Positions 1 to 12,200 of a stretch of 64,000 bases of DNA are shown one piece after another; within the stretch, counting starts at the first letter, position 1, and each line of letters opens with the position of its first letter. The stretch is taken from the NCBI GenBank assembly GCA_013400155.1, contig VXBM01000891.1:265347-329346 (forward strand), given 5' to 3'. The notes beneath the pieces are model-generated. The model was not told the DNA's origin and did not search any database. It worked only from the letters and a program-made list of their open reading frames with translations. The position numbers and the translations under genes were made by a program. The DNA is from Helopsaltes ochotensis (Eukaryota > Chordata > Aves > Passeriformes > Locustellidae).

Positions 1-95
1 TGGGTCGTTTCTGCCCCACTGCAGGTGTGTTCACGGCCGTGGGTCCTTTCTGCCCCACTGCAGGTGTGTTCACGGCCGTTTCTGCCCCACTGCAG
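1..95 (+). repeat. 39-bp tandem repeat duplicating the ACAA2 exon-2 splice acceptor
   Basis: Units 1-39 and 40-78 differ at one base. A third, shortened unit starts at 79 and runs into the true exon 2. Each unit contains the pyrimidine tract, the AG (23-24, 62-63, 94-95) and the first nine exon bases gtgtgttca. The array may continue left of the window. Confidence 0.9.
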
Positions 96-262
96 GTGTG
101 TTCATCGTGGCGGCCAAGCGCACTCCCTTCGGCACTTACGGGGGCCTGCTGAAGGATTTCTCGGCCACCGACCTGACGGAACACGCCGCTCGCGCCGCGC
201 TGGCCGCGGGCAAGGTCCCCGCCGAGATCATCGACAGCGTCGTCGTGGGCAATGTCATGCAG
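96..262 (+). CDS. ACAA2: ACAA2 exon 2 (residues 7-61)
   Basis: The exon begins with two bases that complete a Gly codon split with exon 1, then encodes 55 residues from VFIVAAKRTPFG to SVVVGNVMQ, the start of the thiolase N-terminal domain. The acceptor AG is at 94-95 and the donor GT at 263-264. The exon is CpG-rich, as expected close to a gene's CpG-island promoter. Two more copies of its acceptor lie just upstream at 23-24 and 62-63. Use of either would shift the reading frame (32 or 71 extra bases), so the third acceptor is taken as the real one. Confidence 0.96.
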
Positions 263-3200
263 GTTCGTAGCCGTGGAAAATCTGCTGCTCCGGGGCTATT
301 TCGGGCACCCTCGGCGTGGCCCTATGGATAGCTGCCTCCGGCTGGCAGCCAGAGGGGTGGAAGCGAAAGGGGTCAGTAGCAGTGTTACAGTCTAGTGTTT
401 CCTGCTTGTCTTTGAGGGTTGTGTGTATGCTGTGTGATTTGTGGCAGTGCTTGGAACAAGGTTGAGCTTGCTTTTTTTAGTGCCAGAGGTAGTTTCAATG
501 AGGATGAGCTGACCTCCTACAAGTATATATCAGTTAACTGGTTAATCCCAGGTACATTTCCCCTGTTTTAGTGGCGTGAACTTTGTGACTCAGTGATCAG
601 TGGTTTTGCACTGAGTTGCATAAATCCCTTTCTGTGTCAAGCCTGTAAGTGATTTCTGTTTTCTCTTATGCTTTCTGTAGAATTTTTTTTGAGTGAACGC
701 AAGTTTCCTTTGAGGTGGAAGGATTCATGTCTTGGTTGGCAGAGGCATTTGGACAATTTTGTCTTTTCCAAAGAGCTTGTGAGGAGGATGCTGTTGCGGA
801 ACTGCAGTTACCCACACATACAAATGAGAATTTTTGTTGGAGGCAAGACAGCAAAGAACATTCCTAGCTTTTTTGCTTTTTTTCTTTGTATTCTGATTTC
901 ACCATTACTATTAAGGATGGGGACTTTTATTTTTTACTGCATGTTTCAAGGAGGCAGAAGAAGCAAGTAACTGAGAGCCTGGACAGTAGGCAAAGAAACA
1001 GGAAATATTCCTTCTTTGGATTTTCAGCCAAAAGAGTAGCTTTAAATTATTCTGTCTCCTACAGCCACCATCTCAGCTTCTTTTATTCAGCTTTTCAATT
1101 TTGTAAGAGCTGTTTGTGGCCTAGGAAAGAATTGCTGCACACACATCTCTTGTGGTGCTTTCACATAAAAAATAGTAATCCCCTGATAAAGTTTCTTTTC
1201 ATTTTTAAAGTAAATGTCTCTTCCTTTGCCTCATACTTCCCCATTCCAGCTGATTACTTTTTTTAAAATTCTGGTTTATTGATAATGTTTGATTAGGTTT
1301 AATTAAGTATGAATGCACATACTATTTGACTATTTAAAAATCCCATTCTTCAGCAGAAGTGGCTTGAATAATTCTAGGTTTTTTTCTGAACTTGCATGCG
1401 TATTGTAGCAATGTGCACAGAACTTTGTCTTTATAATATGTTTTAGCTTTGGGCATGTTCCCTAAGAGCATAGGTGTTTACTCTGGTTTTGGGAGGCCTT
1501 CCCCTGTTAGTCTGAGCAATATTAATTTACCTTAAAATAATTGCAGCTTGCCTGGCAGGATCTGCCTGCTGTGTGGGTGCTGTTTTGAAAATAAGGGATA
1601 AGGGAAAACATAAAGTTGTTGACTTAACACACGTTTTCTTTAAAGTGCATATTAAGACAGCGACACTTTCAGATCCTGTGTCTTCCTGAACTGAATCAAA
1701 GTGCTTCTGGTGAGTGGTAGGATTTCTGCTGAACGTAGAAACGTCTTCTGCTGAACGTCTTCTGTCAGGGATGCGGTGACACCGTTCTGACTTTCCATCA
1801 AGACTTTTCTTGTTTCCCAAATCAGTGAGAGTGTGACAAAACGCCTTGCCTGTTCTGCCTGCAGAGCTCCTCAGATGCCATCTACATTGCAAGACACGTT
1901 GGTTTGCGTGTGGGAGTCCCCGTGTCTGTCCCAGCCCTCACCGTCAACAGGCTCTGTGGCTCTGGCTTCCAGTCCATTGCCAATGGCTGCCAGGTACAAA
2001 GCTGTATTTCTGCGTCAGTTTTAGCTTTTGTCAGGCTGTTAACCTGTAGAAACATGTCATTTGTGTTTGGGATGTGTTGCCCTGATTTTTGCAGCCTTTC
2101 TGATGTGTTTCTTAGCTTTTAGAATGGAGTCAGAATCCTCAATGTTTAGGCAGTGCTCTGCCTTTCTCACGCTGGTGTTATCTGTAAGATAGGGTTTGTT
2201 TGGGATATGGATTGGTAAATATCACATGCCTTTGGATGCAAATTGTACTGACTGACCGTCAGCTGGGCCAGTGGAGAGGAGAGGTGTCCACGCTCTCATC
2301 CAATCCCTGGCATGGACCTGAGGTCTACTTAGGAGAGAAAGAATAAACAAAAGGCCTCTTTTGGGTCCTTCTCCTCATCGAGTGTCCTGTGTGGTTCTTG
2401 CTGTGCTGAACAGTCCACAGGGATGAGCCTTGACACGGATTTTTGGTGGAGATTTCTATTGTCCGGCACAGTTTTTTGCAAGAGTTGAGCCACCACAATG
2501 CCACATGGTGTGGTTGGTTTTTAAAATCCAAGTACTGTAGCAATTTTTAATTTAAATGAGGAATGCAACAAGTGTTCGCTGGTGAAGTGGAGCTCAGGTG
2601 TGCAATGGTTGCATCCTATGATCCTGTTTGTATGGACTGGAGTTACTGGACTCCAGGAGTCTTTCATCTCTTGATTGTTGTTTATATTCTCACCTGGATA
2701 ACGGTGTAAGCAGCAACCTGTGCTTTTTAAATATGCTTTTGTTCAAAGATCCAAACCTCTCACGGGTTAAGTAGTTTATAGTGTCACTTCTTTTAAAATA
2801 CAAGAGATTCAACTTCTCTTTGAGGAGCTGGCCAAAACCAGTGAGTCAGAGCACTGGGATTTTTATTTCATTTATTTCAATGCTCAAGCATTGCTTTATG
2901 AATACTAGAACAAGCAAATTGTTGGTTTTGTGGAATTTTTTTAGTTTTCCTTGGCTAAAGAATTATTTTAGGTATGATCCTCTAGAAGAAAAAATGTGAA
3001 AAATGTGGAGTTAAGGTTACGTGTTTCCACTAATACCCACCTGACTGTTTTTCCTAGTGCTTTTTGCTAAGGCCACGTTTGTCCACACTGAAAAAATCTG
3101 CTGCAGAATGTCACCACTTTCACTGAAAGTATGGTGGTGAGGTCCTTTTCAAAGGTGGCATTTCATCAACGCAGCCAGTGCTGCTTGGATGCTCACAAAG

Positions 3201-6200
3201 TTTCTAGTAGCTATAGTGAGCATCTCAGCAGGTACTGCTATACACAAGTTATTAACTAGAAATCTCAAATGTATATCCAGATCATATAATCATGGATTGG
3301 GTTGGGAGGCATGCCAAAGGTCACCCAGTTCCACCCTCCCACGATGGGCAGGGACACATTCCGCTACCCCAGGGTGCTCCAAGCCCTGTCCAACCTGGCC
3401 TTGGGCACTTCCAGGGATGAGGCAGACACAGCTTCTCTGGGGTAATCTAATTTTCTTTCATTCTAGCTCATAAGTAACATCAAAGTCCAACTCAGTGAAG
3501 CATTTTAAGGAAGCACTATTTTTGAATGCTTTGACGGGTCTTTTAGGTTTTATGTGCTTTGCCGTTGATGAATTAGTGTGTTCGGGGTACTTATTTTGGC
3601 AGCTGCCATAAGTAAAATATTGTCTCCTGAAATTATGTCCCATTTTTTTTCTAATCGTAAGGTTGTACTTCAGGCTTTGAAGTGTAATTTGTGTTCCTTT
3701 TGAGAAGAGTGGGAGCTCAAAACCAGCGCAGTGATTTGTGAACCAAACCACACAAGCATGCAGATGCCTAACATCTTCCCTCTGCTCTGTCATGTGTGCA
3801 CACCCATATTCTTTTCTTCCCTCATGGATGCAACTATTCTTTGCTGAGAGGAAGAAAAAGGGACATGGCATGGAGGAGACAGACCCCAGCCCTAACAGAA
3901 GGGTAAACTCTTTGTAAATATACACACATTACTAAGTTTGGATTCATTCTAAGTTTGTTGCTTTGTAGGTGACAACCTCTTCTTTTAAAGCAGTTGTTAT
4001 TTTCTTTCTCAAACAGCAGGCTAAATCCTGGGCCTGTTTTGTTTTGCTGTGTTAACAGGAGATTTGCCTGAATGAGTCGGAAGTTGTTCTGTGCGGCGGG
4101 GCTGAGAGCATGAGCCAGGCTCCGTACGCGGTTCGAAAGGTTCGGTTTGGAACCAGATTAGGAGCAGAACTCAAGGTACTTTTCTTTGTTCTCTGAGCAA
4201 AGCATTGCTTAGTACGAGGATTGTAGGAACTTGTCAGAATATACCTTTTTCTGACCCAGAGATGGGGTAACTGAGAGGCATTATAAAAACTTTTATTCCA
4301 TTTTCAGTCTCATCTGAAGGGTGAGACTGTACAGATGTTACAATTCATGCCATCACAATCAGAAGCCAAACTATTTCCTAATTACACTACATTATAAATG
4401 CTTTTTTGACCTGTCAGCTTTTGCCACAGAATTCTGCTAATGCCTTAAAACGAATCATCTAAAATTACCCCTCGTGGGTCTTACTGTGATACATCGTTCA
4501 TAGTTCTATTTCTCCAAAGTATCTAGTCTATTTGCAAGGCCATAATTTGAAACTTTTTTCCAGTTCCATTTCTCTCTCAACAATGTCTGTCCTATTCCAT
4601 GGCATTTCTACATCAGCGTTTTTTATCTCAAGAGTTTGCATACTGATGCATACTATGTGAGCCTTCTGTCAGGTTTGAGAATTCTCTACAAATCCATTTC
4701 CCACATTTCCCCCTCTCTCTTGAACGGAAAAAGATTCTTTGATGGTCTTGTTCATCATTTGTTGTACACGGTGAAGTACAGAAGGCACTATCACTAATAT
4801 TGTCGCTGTAACAATTAATACATATAAACTTATTTTGTAAAGCTAAGGTGTAAAACTTTGTCTTTTAAAACAAGTTGTCTAACCGTGATCTATTGTTTGT
4901 TGTAATTTGATTTGTCAGGTCTTTCTGGTTTTGAAGTTGTTTGTGGATGGACTCTGAAAGGTTAGACAAATTCAGTGCCATTTCCCACAAACACTAAATC
5001 CTTGCAAATGAAATTACTGGAGGTTAGATCCAGACTTTGTAGGTTAAAGCATTTATCTAGTATTCAGATGGTATCAAAACAGTAGGTTCAGGCCATTTTG
5101 TGAAGCGTGCCAGTTTTCCGGCTTCTTCAAAACAATTTTTGAGTTCCTGTTCCGTTCTAAACACACCAATAAACTCTTAGACACAAAATTTAGTTCACCT
5201 GGAACGTCCTGTGCAAGTACTATGTACAAAATATCTGTGAAGTAGAGGCACACAGAGTTGAGGCAAGGCTGGTAATGCTGGCAGTAGGTAGATAGACTGG
5301 TAAAGAACAGATATACCTCCAAGCTGTGAGCATCTCTCAATTTCAGAGTGGAACCTTGACACTAAATCCGTTGACAAGTATGTTATCTTTACATTTTCTT
5401 CTGAAGATAAGTCCTAAATGAGTACTGCAGGAAATGTGCAGCAGGATAAATTGATAATGTGCCACCACTTTCCCAGTGGGTCGTAACTGACATCAAAAAG
5501 CAAAGTTAGGATATTTCAGTGTTTCAGCCCTGTGGGGATTCTTTCCCATGTTGTGTTTCCACTGTGAAGGTGGTGAATATGATCTGTGCTTGGTTCTGTT
5601 CTTGTGTGGCACAAGAAGGTGTCCTACAGACAGCACCTTCACAAAGATACGCCAAGTAGGTGCAGCTGGGTTCTTATCATGAAGGTAACTGAATTACACA
5701 GTGACAGGTGAATGAGTGGTTTATTTTGCAGAACTTTACTGCTGACAGAGATTACAAAACCCATCTGAACTGATGGGCCTTGCCTTTATCGGGTTGAGTG
5801 AAGGTAGATTTGGGTATTTTCTCCCCTGAGATGTTACACCCATGGAAACCTTTGACTCTAGTAAGGGGATTTTACCTGACATTAGAGAAAGAGCTAAAGA
5901 ATCAGTAGGCTGCTGTGCCTTCTCACAGTGCCTCCCATTTCCTTCTTGGCAACCAGATGGGTGTGTTTGCTCACAGGGCTCTAATAAATAATTCATACAG
6001 AAACAAAATATGCTGAAATACTAAAAATCTTTTTTTAAAGTTTTCCCCAAGCCTCTTGTGGCCACGTGTGAGTGGAAAGAATTCCACTAGGGCACAATGG
6101 AGATTAGAGTAGCACACAACAACTTGTACACTGTTTTTAAGTGTATTCATTCTAATAAATCAAAAAATTACCTGTAGGTAACCTGAATTAATTTTACAAA

Positions 6201-9200
6201 GTTTCCAAGAGACTGCTGAGCAGTTAGAAGCTGTCAGTAATAAAACCAGTATTGCTGTGCTTTCTGATTTGCTTCTTGCTGTTTTCTTTCCTTTTCCTAA
6301 TTTTCTTCTTCCTTGCAGCTGGAGGACACGTTGTGGGAAGCCCTAACAGATACACACGTTAAAATACCTATGGCAGTGACAGCTGAGAACCTGGCTGCCA
6401 AATACAGCATCTCCCGAGAGGACTGCGACCGGTACGCGCTCAAAACGCAGCAGAGGTGCAAGGCTGGTGAGTGACCCTGGGAGTGGAAGTGTTTATGGGA
6501 CGCCAGTTTCAGGTTCCGGTCCGTTTTTAGTGTCGATCCAAAGCGTTCTCAGGCTTTCTCTGGCCCTTGGTGTGATTTGCCCTTCTGTTTGTGCACTCTA
6601 AATCCGTGATTTGTGGTACAAATAACGCGCTCCTGGGGGGGCTCACTTTGAGAGTGTACTGAGTCAGGCGTCGCGCCCCTCAGAAGGTTGAGTAGGACCC
6701 CTTTTCCACCGCCTTCCTGTGCCTTCCTCAGGGCATTCCATGGCTGGTGAGGCAGCAAACACCACTGGCCAGTCACGGGTCAGCTCCTGCCTGAGCAGGA
6801 TTCATGTGGGTGGATGTCGTTTGTTGGTGCCCCTCTGGTGGGATGCAGCATTGTCCCAGGCATGCCTGACTTCACTCCTTTCTTTCCTCTGCACGGAAGA
6901 ACAGTCTTCCACAGTGACCCACATCCTTCTTGTGTGCCAGCATGTGCTGTAATTCATCTAAATCCTTCTGCTTTTCTTTGGCAAATTGAATGTTGTTCTT
7001 GAATGCTTGAACAGTTGGAGCACATGGAACCTGAAGAGGGGATATTTGTTTAGGAGCTGTGTTTTAAACTGTTCCCTGGGTGGTTTATATGCCCCAAACC
7101 ATTATTCTGAGGCATTTAGCTCTGGGGCTTCCAGCGTAAGGAGAATGTGGGGCTGCTGCAGCCGGTCCAGAGATGCTGCCAGGGCTGGAGCCCCTCTGCT
7201 CTGGAGCCAGCCTGGCACACCTGGGGCTGCTCAGCCGCACAAGAGAAGGCTCCAGGGAGAGCTGCCAGCCCTGCCAGGGCCTGAAGGGGCTCCAGGAGAG
7301 CTGCAGAGGGGCTGGGGACAAGGCAGGCAGGGACAGCCCCCAGGGAATGGCTTCCCAGTGCCAGAGGGCAGGGCCAGCTGGGATCTTGGGCAGGAATTGC
7401 TGGCTGGGAGGGTGGGCAGGCCCTGGCCCAGGGTGCCCAGAGCAGCTGGGGCTGCCCCTGGATCCCTGGCAGTGTCCAGGGCCAGGCTGGACAGGGCTTG
7501 GAGCAGCCTGGGACAGTGGAAGGACATGTCCCTGCCCATGGCAGGGGGTTGGAACAAGTTGGACTTTATTGTCCCTTTCCAACCCAAACCATCCCAGGTT
7601 TCTGTGATTCAGTTACTGTGAAGTTTAGGCCAAAAGCCAGTAGAATGTGCAGTGACCATCCTGGGACTCATCACACATTGCAGGCCGAAGGGGAACAGGA
7701 GAAGGAAAGATCTAAGCATGGTTTTAGATTCTAATGATGGTGCATTTTAACAGCTGCACTCTTGAATTAAGATTTTGGATTTTTTCTAGTGGATGTAGAA
7801 GTGCTTTTTGTTACTTTTCGCCATCATTTATTACCTTTCCACCTTGTTCCTCTTGTTACCTAACTCCTGCTATTCCTGGAGCCTTTCCTAGAAACCGTGC
7901 TACTTGTTTTATAGGATTTTACCTTGCTGTTTGTATCTCTGCCTGTAGGACCTGATTGTCTTGTCCCACAGTAAAGAGGTCGTCCTATCCCCTGTGTGTA
8001 ATCAGGAAAGAAAAGGGTGTTGAGGAATTCATTGAGAAGTCCAGAGGTAGCTAAACAACATCAGATCTGACAGTTTCAGTGTCTTAGACAGAAATCTCTG
8101 TCTTGTATTATATCAGGCAATCTGGCCAGATGTTTTTTGGGGCATATTAGGTACCTACAATGACTTGAACTGTTTTAGGCACCTGAATCCCATTCTGAGA
8201 TCCTGGCTTGACAGTGAGAGCCTTTGGAGGAGCACCTTGAGCAGGATTTTGATTGATACACAGTGTCTTATCAACAGAAACAATGTGGCTCAAGAGGTTT
8301 TTTGCACGTTCCTCTTGGGGTGAGATTTACATCTTGGCCATCTGAGAAATGACAGCGCTGTAAAATGAAGCAGTAGTTACAAGGGAATATGTACTAAAAA
8401 TAAACCTCATGGTTTTCACGAAAAAACCAAACCAAAAAGAGTTCACCTGTTTAAACCTGAAATAAAGTTTCAATATTTGAAACTTTCTTTGGAAAAGTTT
8501 GAGAGTGTACTTGCATAGTGTTTGCCCAATTTCTTAAAATAACAAAAAGCACAAAAACCCCCAACAACAAAATAAAAAACAATTTATTTAAGCAAAATAA
8601 AGCATAAGTATTGCTGTGCCTGAACTTTTGGTTCAAATAGAGCAGGAGCTGTGTGCACATGAAAATATGGTCGTGCTGAGCAATCACCCTGATATTTTTA
8701 TCGTTTTATTTTCCCTTCTGTGGTTGCAGCTAGTGATGCTGGCTACTTTAATGCTGAGATGGCGCCAATTGAGGTGAAGACAAAAAAGGGCAAAGAAAGC
8801 TTGCAAAAGGACGAGCACCCCAAACCCCAGACCACTATGGAGCAGTTGACAAAACTCCCGTGTGTCTTTAAAAAGGACGGAACAGTCACGGCTGGAAATG
8901 CCTCGGTGAGTACATCAGACCCTTGGGCTGGGCACGTGTCCCCTCTGTGGTTCTCCAAATTTATTGCCACGGTTTTTATCTCTCACCGACTTGGCCGTCA
9001 GTGGTGTCTCCTGACGAAAATGACTTCCAATTCTGCAGCTAAATGGCCTGGCTGACTCTTCCAGCCCCGAGGTGCCAGGGGATCCTTCAGTCAGCTCCTA
9101 AGTCCTAAAATTTGATTCTGTGGATTGCCACTGATCTTGCAGTCAGGCACTGGCATTTCTTCATCAGCCTTGAGTTGTGCAGTTGGTGGCTGCAGTGGCT

Positions 9201-12200
9201 GTGTAGCCACTCTGCTTTCTTTGGGAGGCAAAGAAAGCTCAGTGGTCACTGAGCTTACTTGATTTAAACCTGCATTTTGTGGGCATACTGCTGCTGCTCA
9301 TCTTTGTACCACAGCTACTGTCCTCTCTCCCCCAAACCACATTTTGCTCTTACCCAGAATATACTCGGTGCTCAGCAGCATGCCATTATGGACTGTTCCT
9401 CTCACAGTCATTATCTTAATTAATTGATTTGGGCCAGATGGAGCGCTGTGATCATACAGTCTGAATTCATGCCTAAAATAGATTGTAGCCACAAGTGTGG
9501 GTGTCTGCAAAGTATCTTTTATAATTAATAGCACATACATTATCCATTATTAACAGTGTCCTTGCAAGTCAGCAGAATCATATTTCCAGTGCAGGAAAGA
9601 CTTTTCTTTTCTAACACATTGGAATTTATTAAACCTTTATCTATATTTAACTTTATTTCCCCGTCCTCAGAATAGGGAAAGATTGTTTTTTGTTATTTTG
9701 AATAAACATTGTTAAATGTTAATCATAGTACCTTAGACTCAAACCCCTTTTGGGGATTTAGTTTAAAGAGTGTGAGGATTTTTTTGTTTCTTTATGTTTT
9801 CTCACTAAGAAAGCTTCTCTCTTACTTCAAGGGGGTGTGTGATGGAGCTGGTGCAGTCATCATTGCCAGTGAATCAGCACTTAAAAAGCACAGCCTTACT
9901 CCTCTGGCAAGAGTAGTAGCTTATCACTCAGCTGGCTGTGATCCTTCCATCATGGGCATTGGTAAGTTAAAATAAAGCACATCATTTTACAGCATCCAGC
10001 AGCATTAAAATGTTCTTGTCATGGGCATTCTGAAGGAAAGGAAAGGAAAGGAAAGGAAAGGAAAGGAAAGGAAAGGAAAGGAAAGGAAAGGAAAGGAAAG
10101 GAAAGGAAAGGAAAGGAAAGGAAAGNNNNNNNNNNNNNNNNNNNNNNNNNNNNNNNNNNNNNNNNNNNNNNNNNNNNNNNNNNNNNNNNNNNNNNNNNNN
10201 NNNNNNNNNNNNNNNNNNNNNNNNNNNNNNNNNNNNNNNNNNNNNNNNNNNNNNNNNNNNNNNNNNNNNNNNNNNNNNNNNNNNNNNNNNNNNNNNNNNN
10301 NNNNNNNNNNNNNGTCCTGCTGTCCATCCCGCTGTGTCAGTCCATCCCTGTTGTGCAGAGGGACAGATTTGCTCCTCAGTTTGGCTGGAAGGGTGTCTGA
10401 CCCACAGTAATTGCATGAGCATAGTCCCCCAGGCCCTTCTTTCTTCCCCTTTTTTACTGTCACTTTTAGCTGAGAAAACAAACAGTCAAACATTTTTTAA
10501 AAGCATTTTCTCCTAAAATTCACTGTAGTTTCCTGTAAGCTCTAAATCCCATGATAAAACTGTGAGTTGCCTGCCTCACCTCCTGCTGATGGAGTAGTGG
10601 CCATGAGAACACTTTCCAGCAGTTACTCAGTGGCTCAGGCTGCTTGGATCCCAGGATGTGCATCTGTTCAGGTATTACTTGGCAAACCAAACCCTTTCTT
10701 GGTTGCTTCAGTCCCATGTTTTCTGTTGTCTCATCGAGTATCTCTCGTAGTGCAAACAATCCCTCAAAGCCAACCCAGACACGGCAGGATTTTTCCCTTC
10801 ACTTTGGTTTGCAGACAGCATTGTATCCCAGCCTTGTTTTTCCTCTCTGTCTTTCTGTTCAGAGGAGCTGTTGTTGGCTGGTTCTGCGTGTCAGTAGAAA
10901 TGCAAATGAGGCATTGTCAGATTTGTTTTCCTGCTCAGACTGACACAGCCTTCAAAGCAAATGTGAAGGGAGGGCCTTTTTCGCTGGACTTTGTGCTGGC
11001 ATTGTGCTTCCTAAACCAGCCTGTTCTCTCTGAGTCAGGCAACTCCTCTATCTTCTTTAAAAACTTCATAAATCATATGGAGGATCACTTAGTATCCCAA
11101 CTCCTTCACACCACAGCTTGTCCCCAGCGGCTCAAAGAGACCAGATGAAATTCATCGACATGACAGCAGCAGATCTGACAAACAGGAGCTCAGTCTGAGC
11201 CACTGTCCTTTCACACACGGACAGTGACTCCTGTCTCACAGTGTTCAGTGAGAGAATTCATTATTTTAAAAAAGAGAGAGAAGGGAAAGTTTACTTGGCT
11301 GTCATTAGGGGTGCTTGTATTGTCTGCATGAGACCCTCCCATTACTCTCATGCGTAACAGGCATACTAAAATCCTTCCCTAATGAGATGCACTTAGAGTC
11401 GAGTGTTAAGCTGCCTGGGGCTCCCTGATACTCCACTGAGCTCTGAACTGGGCCTTTTCTTCTAATTTTTCTGTCTCTTTGGTAATTTACTTATTTTTAT
11501 GTTTTTATTCCTTGAGCTATGTGTTTTCAACACCGTTTTTTGGCAGTGTGATAGCATTTAGGATTGTTGGTGTTTTGGAATTGGATGATCAGCCACCACC
11601 TAGCATCTCAGAATGTTTCTCATACAAGCATGTACCTAATTAACCCTTCCAAATTCTCCTTGAGTGTGTGTTTCCTTAGGTAGCTGTGTTTGGGATTGAT
11701 TTCCCTTAGTAGGTTATATTAGGTTGTAGAAGGCAGCTTTCTTCCAGAGGACAGAAATGTTGCCAAACTCTTAATAGTCTGAAAACCAAAATCTTACTTT
11801 TTTCGATTCTCCAAAACCTGGGTCTGAGGGAGCATTTAATTGTTTGGAATAAACTAATTAGATGTTTGGCTTTTTACTAGAAGATTTTCAGATACATTAA
11901 GAACACCGAAACAACAATATCCATAACTAAGCACATGACCAGCAAACTCTAGAGCAGCCCGTGTTTTTCCTTTTTTGTTTACCTGGAGGCTGCAAGTTGT
12001 GAGGAGAGAATAAATGGCACCAAGAGTACTGGGAAGGAGGATGCCTCAAAACCATTGTGAAGTTTTTTTATTTGCCTGGGGACTGTCACTTCTCTTGACT
12101 TGAAAGCTCTGTGTGCAGCAGTAGTGACACTCTTAGATTTCCCTGGCTGTAAGTTGGCAAGGAGACCAAGGAGTTTTGAGATTTAGGGGTTCTCTTACCA

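Noticed and set aside
3458..3925. 155-codon minus-strand open frame in intron 3
   Set aside because: Normal length for chance in 64 kb with six frames. No motif, promoter or splice context.
10009..10422. Open frames across the N gap with repeated Lys/Gly/Glu or Phe/Leu/Ser peptides
   Set aside because: They are translations of the GGAAA microsatellite and unknown bases.
10567..11148. 193-codon open frame in ACAA2 intron 7
   Set aside because: No domain recognised, no fitting splice sites, and the neighbouring exons 7 and 8 join in phase without it.
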